The notes under the pieces: generated by a model
What the model was told of the DNA's origin: nothing
Databases searched by the model: none
The model's input: the letters and a program-made list of their open reading frames with translations, nothing else
Program-made: the position numbers and the translations under genes
NCBI RefSeq assembly: GCF_047730065.1
Contig: NZ_CP159829.1
Span: 2,604,001 to 2,668,000 of the forward strand
Reading direction: 5' to 3'
From: Njordibacter sp028825405
Lineage (GTDB): Bacteria > Pseudomonadota > Gammaproteobacteria > Pseudomonadales > Balneatricaceae
Length of the DNA stretch: 64,000 nt
Shown: piece by piece, positions 52,879 to 61,266 of the stretch
How the letters are laid out: the number at the start of each line of letters is the position of its first letter
Position numbering within the stretch: position 1 is the first letter of the stretch

Positions 52879-53718
52879 ATGGAAACACGTATAAGAAACA
52901 TATTAATAAACTGGGCCATGTTGAAAGATAAAGTGCCCTTGATTAATTCAAACCAAGATCCTCTTTATTCTCAAAAGCTGGATTTATTACTATATGGTCA
53001 TGAATCATTAAATCATAGTACATACCAAGAATGGTCAAAAGATGTAGAGGTACGTTTCTCATCTAAGCTAGGACAACTTGAAACAAATGAGTACTCTTTA
53101 CTCAAAACTCAAGAAGACTGTTTAGCATTCTCAATCTTTATCATAATAGGGGATCATCTCGGTATAGAAAACTGGAACAAGGGTGATCATTTGAGACAGA
53201 TTACAACAGGGTTTAATGCCATAAGACATGTCATTGCAGCACTTGCAAGTTTTAGTTCTGAAGATTTACTAAAGGTTCTCGATAGTAATTCCATAGATGA
53301 TGGCAAGGCTTCTTATGAGCAAGTTACTAAATGTGTACAGTTAATTGAAAAGCATTACTTGCCAGCACTAGAGGGTATTTTTGAAGAAAATATAACACCA
53401 CTCCTAAGTTTATGTGAGCAAACCTTCGCCACTTTACTTCATGCCAAGTGGGCTTCTACTGTGATGGCTAAAAGTGAACAACCAACAACTGCTGCTCTAA
53501 AAAGGCACGAACCAAGTATTAAAACCAAGGAATATGCAATTTCTCTTTACGAGAAAAAAGATGAGGGGAAAGAATGGGACAGTAAGGTTGATGCTGCTCG
53601 GAAAATTCATAAAAGAGTGGTCGAGTATGGTGAGACAGTTAATTGGTGTTGGAATTATGATGACCAAGCCCATGACCTCATCTATAGGTGGATAATAATT
53701 CATACAAAAAATAGTTAA
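52879..53718 (+). CDS. Hypothetical protein
   Basis: 279 residues, ATG 52879 after GGGATGCGAA. Acidic-to-neutral, helical, soluble; segments EYSLLKTQEDCLAFSIFIII and IRHVIAALASFSSEDLLKVL are the most hydrophobic. C-terminal part contains EWDSKVDAARKIHKRVVEYG. No family recognised. Lies 92 bp after the integrase in the same direction. AT-rich relative to the core genome, in line with acquired DNA. Could be a defence or regulatory cargo gene, but nothing in the sequence proves it. Confidence 0.5.
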   Translation: METRIRNILINWAMLKDKVPLINSNQDPLYSQKLDLLLYGHESLNHSTYQEWSKDVEVRFSSKLGQLETNEYSLLKTQEDCLAFSIFIIIGDHLGIENWNKGDHLRQITTGFNAIRHVIAALASFSSEDLLKVLDSNSIDDGKASYEQVTKCVQLIEKHYLPALEGIFEENITPLLSLCEQTFATLLHAKWASTVMAKSEQPTTAALKRHEPSIKTKEYAISLYEKKDEGKEWDSKVDAARKIHKRVVEYGETVNWCWNYDDQAHDLIYRWIIIHTKNS

Positions 53719-53837
53719 TAAAGTGTACATGCCCGCATAAACAGTTTATGCGGGAAGCGCTATTATTTTAACTAAAACAATAGGTTATAGTCCTTTAATA
53801 AGTACGCATGACACGTGCTTTTAATCCATAGGACGAC

Positions 53838-54059
53838 ATGATGATCCAATTTGATAGCCCATACCAAACTCGCCAACAAGTCGAGCAACTATTCAAAGTT
53901 TCACCCGCCACGATTTACCGCTGGATTAAAGAAGGAAAGTTTCCAGCCCCTATCCACTTAGGTGCAAATATGGTGAGATGGAAAGTCTCCGACATTGAAG
54001 CATGGATTTTAGAACGAGAAAAAACTCAGTTTCCAAAACAAGAAGATATAGCCCCATAG
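53838..54059 (+). CDS. AlpA-like regulator / excisionase
   Basis: 73 residues. TRQQVEQLFKVSPATIYRWI then GKFPAPIHLGANMVRWKVSD is a complete MerR-like helix-turn-helix with wing, as in AlpA. Starts MM; either ATG is possible, with AGGACG upstream. Twelve bp before the next gene, so probably a two-gene operon. Counterpart of the AlpA-like gene at 27,109-27,369 of the first island, though the sequences differ. Confidence 0.8.
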   Translation: MMIQFDSPYQTRQQVEQLFKVSPATIYRWIKEGKFPAPIHLGANMVRWKVSDIEAWILEREKTQFPKQEDIAP

Positions 54060-54071
54060 GCAAGCGGAGCG

Positions 54072-54683
54072 ATGAGCTGCAATTCTGCACCTGGCAACCT
54101 GTCAGTGGCTGTGCTTCTTGACTGGGGCTACTCAGTTTCCATAGAAAGTGGCCACCTGACAATTAATCCAAACAACAACATGCCTTGCGTCAAGCATTTG
54201 ACCAATAGCCACAAATTAAAATTAATGGTTGAAATACTACAAAAAATTGGCCGAGACGCACTCACCTTCCACCGCCATTCTGCTAGTAAATACGGACCAA
54301 GTCTAGCTGGCGGAGTGACACTACAGTTCACACACGTGCTAACCGGTTCTGAAGCATATGCCATATTTAATGCTCATTTAACCCGATCAAGAAATACCAA
54401 AAATGGTAGGGCTGGGGACCCACTCCCAACAAAACAGTTCCGTGTAGCTAAACATAGTGGGTTTTGTAAGTTCTGGGCTTCCACTGGATTACCTCCACGA
54501 AAACTTTCATCCTATTACGAGTATATGGGAAGGTTGAAGCCACTCTTTTTTGAATCACAAGATATTTCTAATAGTAATGATCGACTTAAATCAAGCTTAC
54601 TAAAACCCTTACAAATTAGTTTCCAAGAGGTAAAAGAAGCATTCGGTTTCTCCGACAGTCCACCGACAAGCAACCGACAGTAG
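54072..54683 (+). CDS. Hypothetical protein downstream of alpA-like gene
   Basis: 203 residues, ATG 54072 after GCGGAGCG. N-terminal LSVAVLLDWGYSVSIESGHL may form a small alpha/beta domain, and SGFCKFWASTGLPPRKLSSYYEY is the most distinctive part. Not recognised. Its last codons contain four CCGACA repeats and it is followed by an 8-bp tandem repeat, so it may be a replication initiator of the second element acting on those repeats (inference from position only). Confidence 0.45.
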   Translation: MSCNSAPGNLSVAVLLDWGYSVSIESGHLTINPNNNMPCVKHLTNSHKLKLMVEILQKIGRDALTFHRHSASKYGPSLAGGVTLQFTHVLTGSEAYAIFNAHLTRSRNTKNGRAGDPLPTKQFRVAKHSGFCKFWASTGLPPRKLSSYYEYMGRLKPLFFESQDISNSNDRLKSSLLKPLQISFQEVKEAFGFSDSPPTSNRQ

Positions 54684-54692
54684 ACACCGACA
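54652..54692 (+). repeat. Four phased CCGACA repeats
   Basis: CCGACA at 54,652, 54,663, 54,674 and 54,687, spaced 11, 11 and 13 bp, so on nearly one helix face. They overlap the 3' end of the 203-residue gene. Confidence 0.6.
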
Positions 54693-54758
54693 AGGAAACG
54701 CTACAACCTGCTAAAACACTTGGTCTACAGGCTGAGTCTACTACGGGGTCGATTTACT

Positions 54759-54790
54759 ACGGTAATACGGTAATACGGTAATACGGTAAT
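54759..54790 (+). repeat. Perfect 8-bp tandem repeat, four units
   Basis: ACGGTAAT repeated four times without interruption. It lies between the 203-residue gene and a decayed gene; AT content suits an origin or a slippage-prone spot. Confidence 0.85.
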
Positions 54791-55302
54791 AAGGGAAAAG
54801 GTTACGAGGGTAAATGTTTATCCCATTAATAACCTGGATAATGCTATTTCTAGCATACCTATATATGAATACGAAGATCCTGAAATTAGAGAGTTTATAA
54901 TAGATATTGTCCTGGCCGAATTGGAGGAGCATGGATCATGTAAACCTGGTCTGGTTTAGATACAGCAGGTCCAAAGCTTTTACTAAAATAGTGTGAAGTA
55001 GTTTTGAAAGTGATGATGCCTTTTATCATTCATTTCTTGTCCTTTTCTGGATCACGAATAAACAGCTCCTCAGGGCATTGCTAGGCTGGTTGCAGGAGCG
55101 ATGGTCTGTTAGAGGGCATCCTAGACCATACGTGCCAAAGCACTGCTTTTATAAGATAAGTCGTGGTGATGACGAAGCATTTGGTGAGGCGTTTTACAGA
55201 TGCTCATACTTGGCCAAGGCACGAGGTAAAGACTAGGGCAGCTTGGGTAGTAATAACTACTCAGGCAGTCGTGTAGGGTTTAAAAAGGAGTCAATGGTTT
55301 AG
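54774..55302 (+). pseudogene. Decayed Gp2/YfjJ-like (inovirus-type replication) gene
   Basis: No start codon. The first frame encodes YEYEDPEIREFIIDIVLAEL and stops at 54,959; a second frame (from about 54,961) has a TGA, then FESDDAFYHSFLVLFWITNK, RGDDEAFGEAFYRCSYLAKA and a TAG at the place where a Tyr codon is found in the fragment at 21,789; it continues GSLGSNNYSGSRVGFKKES to TAG 55,300-55,302. At least one frameshift and two nonsense changes. The SYLAK segment recalls inovirus Gp2/YfjJ C-termini; assignment tentative. Confidence 0.4.
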
Positions 55303-55312
55303 GTGCCAAGGT

Positions 55313-55606
55313 TTGCTAGCTTTCTTGACCCACTTAACTAGACTCAATTACGTCGATGATCATATACTTTATTTCATAACATTACTTTCCCACTCTAATT
55401 TAACCCAACCTGCGATTTTTGAACTTGATGGGCGTTGGATGGCACGCTGGAGTGACTGCTATAAGAGAATTCTATCTCAGGCTAGAGAACAGTTGCAGGG
55501 TGAGCTAAAGGGTAAGTTAAGTAAGCGTTGCATTCACGTTAAGTCTCATGGTGGTGTTAAGAAGTCTAGACAACTATTGGTTCGGGCTATTCTTATATTG
55601 ATTTAG
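55313..55606 (+). pseudogene. Possible reverse-transcriptase-like N-terminal fragment
   Basis: 97 codons. The pattern ARWSDCYKRILSQAREQLQG followed by CIHVKSHGGVKKS recalls the region before and into the first blocks of some bacterial reverse transcriptases, where an H.KG.GG.K motif is common. The frame ends before any YxDD catalytic motif, and the 3' end runs 14 bp into phnE on the other strand. Start and function are uncertain; it may equally be an unrelated small gene. Confidence 0.3.
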
Positions 55607-56600
55607 CTCTGATTTTTTGACTGAAATACTCCAACACCATGACGGTAATCAATATGACCAATAAGATAGTTGCTACGTGAGAATAGGAAAACATGTCCCA
55701 GCGACCTTTGAGCTCCATTCCAATGCCGCCTGCGCCAACCATACCTAGCACGGTTGCTGTACGAATATTACGTTCCAGAATGTATTGTATGTAACCGACA
55801 TAACTAGGAAATACTTGTGGTATCACCGCATACCAGAGCACCTTCACTTTATTGGCACCACTTGATAGTAATGCATCTTGCGGCCCCTTAGGTGCATTTT
55901 CAATTTCATCGGCAAAGAATTTACCCAACACACCACTCGTGTGCATCGCTAAGGCAAAAATGCCAGCTATTGGACCGAAACCGTACATTAATACAAAAAA
56001 CAAGGCCATGATTAACTCGGGTATTGCTCGATTGAAACTTAAAATAAACCGCGCAATTAAATAAATAGCTTTATTAGGAGTGTAGTTTTTTGCTGAAAAG
56101 ATAGCCAAAGGGATCGATATTAATACTGATAACAAGGTGCCCCAAAAACCCATTTCAATGGTTTCCCACATTTTGACAAGCACTTTAGATAAATAACCAA
56201 AGGGTTTGATCAAGTACTCCTTTTTTTCTAAAACATAGGTTTCAGTCAATGCGTCATAACTTTTCTCATCGGCCACTACTATATGGCTAAAAGCTGGAAG
56301 GTTTTCACGATCAAAATCAATAATTCGATTTATTGATTTGCGTGATTCAATGGTGAATGGAAATGCTTCTTTCACAAAACTGCTAGCGCCATCCAAGACA
56401 GTTGATTCGGTCAACCCTGTTGCAGCTAAAACTGCCTCACCTGTTTTAATAGCGGCTGTATCCATTTCTGTGTTATGGGCAGAAAACCCGAGAGCTATAA
56501 AAACAAGCAGTAGTAAGCTAACCATTTTTGGCGTCACCATTTGGTGTAAATGCCATTTCTGCCATTCTTTTTCTATTGTCTCATGCGTCTTTTTAGACAT
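55593..56600 (-). CDS. phnE: Phosphonate/phosphite ABC transporter permease PhnE
   Basis: Inner-membrane channel. 335 residues from ATG 56600 (AGGGG 7 bp upstream). First transmembrane helix about 29-47, then a periplasmic stretch of about 85 residues, then the ABC permease domain (about 150-335) with the EAA-type loop GPQDALLSSGANKVKVLWYA as pattern and GMVGAGGIGMELKGRW. Last gene of phnD-phnC-phnE, 40 bp after phnC. The long periplasmic insertion is common in phnE of marine bacteria (recollection). Confidence 0.93.
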   Translation of the reverse strand: MSKKTHETIEKEWQKWHLHQMVTPKMVSLLLLVFIALGFSAHNTEMDTAAIKTGEAVLAATGLTESTVLDGASSFVKEAFPFTIESRKSINRIIDFDRENLPAFSHIVVADEKSYDALTETYVLEKKEYLIKPFGYLSKVLVKMWETIEMGFWGTLLSVLISIPLAIFSAKNYTPNKAIYLIARFILSFNRAIPELIMALFFVLMYGFGPIAGIFALAMHTSGVLGKFFADEIENAPKGPQDALLSSGANKVKVLWYAVIPQVFPSYVGYIQYILERNIRTATVLGMVGAGGIGMELKGRWDMFSYSHVATILLVILITVMVLEYFSQKIRAKSI

Positions 56601-56640
56601 TATTAACCCCTTATACGACGACTTCAATTAAATCTAATGC

Positions 56641-57420
56641 CTATGTTTTTTGCTCTAACAATGCACGTTCTTCAGGAGTTAATGCACGGTATTCATGTCC
56701 ATAAATTTCTTTCAATTCACCGTCATTTAAGTCGCTTGGAACTCCGTCGAATACTACTTTCCCACAACGCATGGCGATAATGCGATCTGCAAACTCAATT
56801 GCATATTCAAGTTGGTGCAAACTGCATAGCACTGCTACATTATGTTGCCGTGAAGCAGACTTTAACCTAGTTAATATCTTTCGACTTACCTTTGGATCTA
56901 AACTTGAAACTGGCTCATCTGCCAGTACAACTTTAGGCTCTGCCATGAAAGCTCGTGCAATCGCAACCCGTTGCTGTTGCCCTCCTGATAACGTTACGGC
57001 ACGGCGGTAGATGTGTTTTTCCTCTAAATCTACTTCGTCCAACAACATGCAAGCACGGCGCTCATCTTCTCTAGAGAATAATTTGAATAAACTTTTAAAC
57101 GTTGATACATCAAACAATTTACCCACTAATACGTTATGCAATACTGATAATCTTGGCACCAAGTGCAATTGTTGATAAATCATGCTTATTTGTTGCTGAA
57201 TAGCACGCTTGGTAACTTTATTTATTTCAACGCTATCCAATGAAACAGTGCCGGTAGTGGGGGTAACTAAACCATTTAACATACTCATTAAAGTAGATTT
57301 ACCCGCCCCTGATTGGCCTAGTAGTACGCAAAACTCACCATTACTAATACTTAAGCTAACGTTATCAACACCTTTAGTTCCATCATCAAAGATAACGGAT
57401 GTATTTTTACATTCCAACAT
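56641..57420 (-). CDS. phnC: Phosphonate/phosphite ABC transporter ATPase PhnC
   Basis: Energises import. 259 residues. Walker A GQSGAGKST (about 34-42), Q-loop YQQLHLVP, signature LSGGQQQRVAIARA (about 142-155), Walker B VVLADEP and the H-loop CSLHQLEYA. 72 bp after phnD. No C-P lyase, phosphonatase or PtxD gene is visible in the window, so the substrate (phosphonate, phosphite or similar) cannot be told. Confidence 0.95.
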   Translation of the reverse strand: MLECKNTSVIFDDGTKGVDNVSLSISNGEFCVLLGQSGAGKSTLMSMLNGLVTPTTGTVSLDSVEINKVTKRAIQQQISMIYQQLHLVPRLSVLHNVLVGKLFDVSTFKSLFKLFSREDERRACMLLDEVDLEEKHIYRRAVTLSGGQQQRVAIARAFMAEPKVVLADEPVSSLDPKVSRKILTRLKSASRQHNVAVLCSLHQLEYAIEFADRIIAMRCGKVVFDGVPSDLNDGELKEIYGHEYRALTPEERALLEQKT

Positions 57421-57492
57421 AATGTGGCACTCTAACTTGTGTGTTCTCTAAGGCCATTCATGTCCATCCTGAAATATACAATTGATGTAATG

Positions 57493-58410
57493 TTACTTAC
57501 CCGCTTTATCGATAAGCTCTACTTTCAACTCATCTGTGACTTTTGAGAGCTTTCTCAATGTTGCTAACATTTTGTTTTTTGAATAGTTAACATCGTATCG
57601 ATCCACTTTTTTACCACCGTACCCACGAATCAACTCAGGCTTCACATAGTTGTGAATGTTATTGAATGCCTCTTTTAGTTTCGCTTTCAATTCTAGGGAC
57701 ATATTAACGTTCATAGCCAGAGGCGGGTTAGGGATTGGCTCTGATTTAGCTAACACGCGGAATTTAGATGGATCGATAATGCCTTTATTAACTGCTTTTT
57801 CCCATGAGTTAAAGGACGCTGCAGCCGCATCAACGTGGCCTACTTTCATTGCTGTAATTGAATTCGTGTGACTGCCCGCTAGAATCACTTTCTTAATATC
57901 ATATACAGGGTCAAGTCCCACATCAATAATCATCGCCAATGGAAAATTAAATGATGATGTAGATGAGGTATCGCCTAATGCTAACGTCCTACCTTTAAGG
58001 TCAGCAATTGTTTCTATTCCATTACCTTTTTTTGTAAAAATGCCTGAGTAATAAACTGATTTACCATTTTTTATATCAACAGCTAACAATTCAGCGCCAC
58101 ACATTGCATTTGCTTGGCCAAATGTTACAGGGCCGAACCAAGCAACATCAACTTGATCAGAACATAAGCCTTTAACAACCGCGGCATAGCTTTCACCAGA
58201 CATCACTTTAAAGTGAACGCCGTACTGTTTAGCAATAGCATCAAATACCGGTTTGTAATCTTCAGCCACATCAGCGCCACCGGTATCAGCAGGTACCATC
58301 ATTACACGTAAAGGATCATGAGCTGTACCTTTGGGTAAATTGGCAGAAAAAACACTTGAGCTCATTACTACCACTGCAATCGCAGCTGTAAATAGTTGTT
58401 TGAATTCCAT
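57493..58410 (-). CDS. phnD: Phosphonate/phosphite periplasmic binding protein PhnD
   Basis: 305 residues with a Sec signal peptide (about 1-22, cleavage after VFSA). Two-lobed binding protein: LRVMMVPADTGGADVAEDYKP, YAAVVKGLCSDQVDVAWFGP and DTSSTSSFNFPLAM are hallmark PhnD segments; TSSTS contacts the phosphonate oxygens in homologues. First gene of the operon. GAGG precedes ATG. Upstream (58,489-58,560, minus strand) a short frame ending ...TNALNAITGV followed by a stop looks like the tail of a lost gene. Confidence 0.94.
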   Translation of the reverse strand: MEFKQLFTAAIAVVVMSSSVFSANLPKGTAHDPLRVMMVPADTGGADVAEDYKPVFDAIAKQYGVHFKVMSGESYAAVVKGLCSDQVDVAWFGPVTFGQANAMCGAELLAVDIKNGKSVYYSGIFTKKGNGIETIADLKGRTLALGDTSSTSSFNFPLAMIIDVGLDPVYDIKKVILAGSHTNSITAMKVGHVDAAAASFNSWEKAVNKGIIDPSKFRVLAKSEPIPNPPLAMNVNMSLELKAKLKEAFNNIHNYVKPELIRGYGGKKVDRYDVNYSKNKMLATLRKLSKVTDELKVELIDKAGK

Positions 58411-58622
58411 GTTGAAAAACCTCGTTAAATTATATTTTACATACTAGAATCTTAAGCTTTAAAGAGGTCTAAAGGATAACAGCCAGTTTACACTCCAGTG
58501 ATCGCGTTTAGTGCATTGGTGTTGGCCAATGTACCTTCGCTGTTAGCAATGACTTTGGATTACTAGATTTTTAGACACTGCTTAAACACCTAACTGGGCA
58601 TAAACCATATCGGCGTAAAAAA

Positions 58623-59190
58623 ATGAACGATATTATGGCAGAAATAAACACCAAAATCCAAAACGTAATCCACCAGCAATCAGTTCTCAATAGTAGCAAC
58701 AAAATTTGGATGATAAGTGATATTTCAGATTTGAGTGTTGATCATTTAAAAGACATTGAGCGAGTCTGCTTTAATGATAAATCAGTAGCCTTAGATATTG
58801 ATGCTGGAGATATTGGAGGCAGTTGCTACCGCATCTATAAAACAGCGTTTAACCGCACACCTGATAAAGGTGGTTTGGGGTATTGGATAAAAAATGGATT
58901 TAGGTAAGACCTTGGTGAAAGTATCAGCAGGTTTTATTGATTCTGATGAATTCAGAGCTTCGTACGGCACCAATCCGAGTAATGGTGAGTTTCTAACTAA
59001 GGTGTATAACAATGTAATTGGCCGCGACCCTGATAGTGGTGGCTTTGATTGGTGGGTGGATCAATTAACCAACAACCCAGATAAAAGCTGGGATAAGGTG
59101 ATGGCAGACTTTTCTGAAGGCACAGAAAACCAAGCTAATGTCTTAGAGTTGATTGGTAATGGGGTGCAATATGACTTGTGGGTGGCCTAA
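58623..59190 (+). pseudogene. Frameshifted DUF4214 gene remnant
   Basis: Two frames, 58,623-58,907 and 58,894-59,190, together encode a DUF4214 pair plus linker that closely matches residues about 425-589 of the RTX protease, including ERV.F.DKAVALDI-like and SAGFIDSDEFRASYGTNPSN segments and the tail NGVQYDLWVA. The shift is at a run of six A (58,884-58,889 region): compared with the protease, two bases are missing. No protease or RTX part remains. Functional only if translation slips at the A run. Confidence 0.7.
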
Positions 59191-59390
59191 ATAGCGAGTA
59201 ATACCACCTCTATATAAGCTCATTATTAATACAGGAAGACTTCTGATTTAACGCCTTGCAACAATTTCTAAGCACCGCTAATGAGCATTGGTAGCACCGT
59301 AGAGCTGGAAGGGCGAACACAGCTTAGAGTATGGCTGTAAGGTGCTTAATCGATGTTAGAGTGGGTGAGGAGTGGGTAAGGGTGGCAGCT
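59188..59390 (+). repeat. DUF4214 3'-flank repeat, second copy
   Basis: Matches 21,604-21,800 after the stop codon of each DUF4214 gene. The rest of 59,191-59,480 holds only a trace of coding (AKARGK at about 59,385-59,405), shared with the Gp2-like remnant. Confidence 0.7.
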
Positions 59391-59480
59391 AAAGCTCGAG
59401 GTAAATGCTAGGCTGGTCATGCATGCGAATAACCTAATGTGATAAAATACACCTGACAGATTTATCAAAAGGAAATCAAC

Positions 59481-59777
59481 ATGGCATCACATGGCGGCAT
59501 GAGAGAAGGTTCGGGTAGGCCAGCAGGAGCTGGTAATAAGGCTACCTCAGGGCTAAAGTCGAACTTGTCAGAGTTGGCTAGGGAGTAAACCAATAATGCC
59601 TTAGATACGCTGGTAGAAGTCATGCAATCAAGCCAGAGTGATTCAGCTAGGATTGCTGCAGCTACTGCGATACTTGATCGGGGTTATGGCAGGCCAACAA
59701 AAACCACCTCGCTTGAGGTTAACACGCCTTTTGTTCCTACGAAAATACAGCTGGTGGCATACACTGGTGAGGCTTAA
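59481..59777 (+). pseudogene. Terminase-small-subunit-like gene with internal stop
   Basis: ATG 59481 after AAAGGAAATC. Encodes HGGMREGSGRPAGAGNKAT, a typical GxGRPxG..NKAT phage terminase small-subunit or HTH N-terminus, then a TAA at 59,586-59,588, then in the same frame NNALDTLVEVMQ and ARIAAATAILDRGYGRP, the usual C-terminal block. One nonsense mutation in an otherwise open frame. Remnant of a prophage or satellite. Confidence 0.65.
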
Positions 59778-59807
59778 GTAAATGAATATCTTGTTCTTTT
59801 CTAAAGA

Positions 59808-60014
59808 TCTGATAAGCATAAGGGCAAAATTCATAATGGCCGATGTAAACGCCACGGTGGGGCATCTACAGGGCCGATTAACCAGACCTTTGGAAAGAAC
59901 CACCATAGGTATGTGCATGGCCTTAGAACTAAAGAGATCGTCATAATCCGCAAGTTATTATCAAGGATGACTAAGTCGTTAAATGCACTTAGTGTGAATA
60001 GGAGTGCTGTGTAA
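59808..60014 (+). pseudogene. Truncated HGGxSTGP gene
   Basis: Frame without start codon encoding SDKHKGKIHNGRCKRHGGAS then TGP, HHRYVHGLRTKEIVIIRK and a TAA at 60,012. Clear homologue of the intact gene at 24,238-24,516, lacking its first 30 residues. Together with the terminase-like remnant it mirrors the phage-type genes of the first island. Confidence 0.7.
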
Positions 60015-60052
60015 TCCCCCCATCAATACAAACTCAGGCGAAAACAACAAAA

Positions 60053-61153
60053 CTATCTATAAATTGATTCATAGATATAGTTCGAAACGGTTTTATAATC
60101 ATAATCTATAACAGCGTTAAACAATGCGTCATTAGTTTTATCTATCAATAAAGCTGACTCTATACATCTTTTTAAACTTTTTACATTATCTAATTCAAAT
60201 ATCAAATCATTATGATATTTAGAAATAAACTCTACTGCACCTCCACTACAATCACTCACAACAACTGGCAGCTTTAACGAAAGCGCTTCAAGAACAACCA
60301 GCCCAAACCCCTCAAGCTTTCTTGTTGGTAAAACATACACATCTGACAAACGCATGAGTAGTTTTAAGTCATGGTCAGTAACGAAACGTAAAAAAGAAAT
60401 ATTCTCAGATTTGTTGATCAAATGTTGCAGTTGTTGTGATAACTCGCCCTGGCCAACAATTATTAAGTGATAGTCCTCAAAGGAGAAGTTTTTAATAAAG
60501 CTATCTGCAAGTTCTATTACACCTGTCCTAGGGGTCAAACGCCGACTAGTGAACAGAACTTTCTTATCTGGAGGAATGGAAAACTTTTCCCGAAGCTTTA
60601 ACTTATTTTCATTAACGGTAAATTTATCAACATCAACTATGGCTGGGACCACTGTTACCTTAGCCTGTGATGAAATTAACAAGACTTCTTTGACCATAAA
60701 CGAGGATAGTACAAATATTTTACTAGCACGCCTTAGAGAAAATGATTGTAAAAAAAACCTAACCTTAAACCCTAACCAACTATTAGACCTAGCCTTAAAC
60801 TCATCGTGAAGTGGGCCATGAAAGAAGTAAGAAATTCTTTTCTTGGAAAATAATAATGAAAATAGAAACCCTAAGATTGGATGGTGAGGCATAATAAGGT
60901 CTTTACTGCCCACCAAAAATATTGATTCTAGATAGCTCACTAGGCCCTTAACTTCATGAACTTTTCCTTGTTCACGAATCCTTTGATAAAAGATATCTTG
61001 TTCCTCAAGAGAATATTCACCACCTTGCTTTCTCGTAATTAACAAAAAATCTATCTTATTTTCCTCGAATCCTCTAACTAAGTCATATACATATCTAGCA
61101 GAACCCCCGATGTAATTTGGATAACAAAAGTCAGCCACAACAACAACTTTCAC
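60053..61153 (-). CDS. Glycosyltransferase family 4
   Basis: 366 residues, GTG start at 61153. GT-B fold: N-terminal domain DFCYPNYIGGSARYVYDLVR with the GG-acceptor loop, C-terminal nucleotide-sugar domain with VLFTSRRLTPRTGVIELADS and the E-x7-E signature EGFGLVVLEAL (about 290-300). Probably adds a sugar to a cell-surface glycan or a protein; the sugar and acceptor are unknown. Isolated, AT-rich, in an accessory context next to DUF4214 genes, so glycosylation of those secreted proteins is conceivable but unproven. Confidence 0.85.
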   Translation of the reverse strand: MKVVVVADFCYPNYIGGSARYVYDLVRGFEENKIDFLLITRKQGGEYSLEEQDIFYQRIREQGKVHEVKGLVSYLESIFLVGSKDLIMPHHPILGFLFSLLFSKKRISYFFHGPLHDEFKARSNSWLGFKVRFFLQSFSLRRASKIFVLSSFMVKEVLLISSQAKVTVVPAIVDVDKFTVNENKLKLREKFSIPPDKKVLFTSRRLTPRTGVIELADSFIKNFSFEDYHLIIVGQGELSQQLQHLINKSENISFLRFVTDHDLKLLMRLSDVYVLPTRKLEGFGLVVLEALSLKLPVVVSDCSGGAVEFISKYHNDLIFELDNVKSLKRCIESALLIDKTNDALFNAVIDYDYKTVSNYIYESIYR

Positions 61154-61221
61154 GATTTATATTTTCCTAATAATTAATGTGAATAGTTCATAATATTCTA
61201 GTTTACTTATTCCTAGCAAGT

Positions 61222-61266
61222 CTAAGCTACCCATAGATCATACTGCACACCATTACCGGTTATTTG
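61222..61266 (-). pseudogene. DUF4214 C-terminal tail fragment
   Basis: On the minus strand ITGNGVQYDLWVA then TAG, the same tail as the protease. Only about 14 codons remain. The rest of 61,154-61,647 holds no recognisable gene; a short frame at about 61,360-61,446 (YVRLKGGKNSIKVGYYF) may be another scrap. Confidence 0.6.

Noticed and set aside
54741..54932. 63-codon minus-strand frame with YYR repeats
   Set aside because: Created by the 8-bp tandem repeat; no start signal or family.
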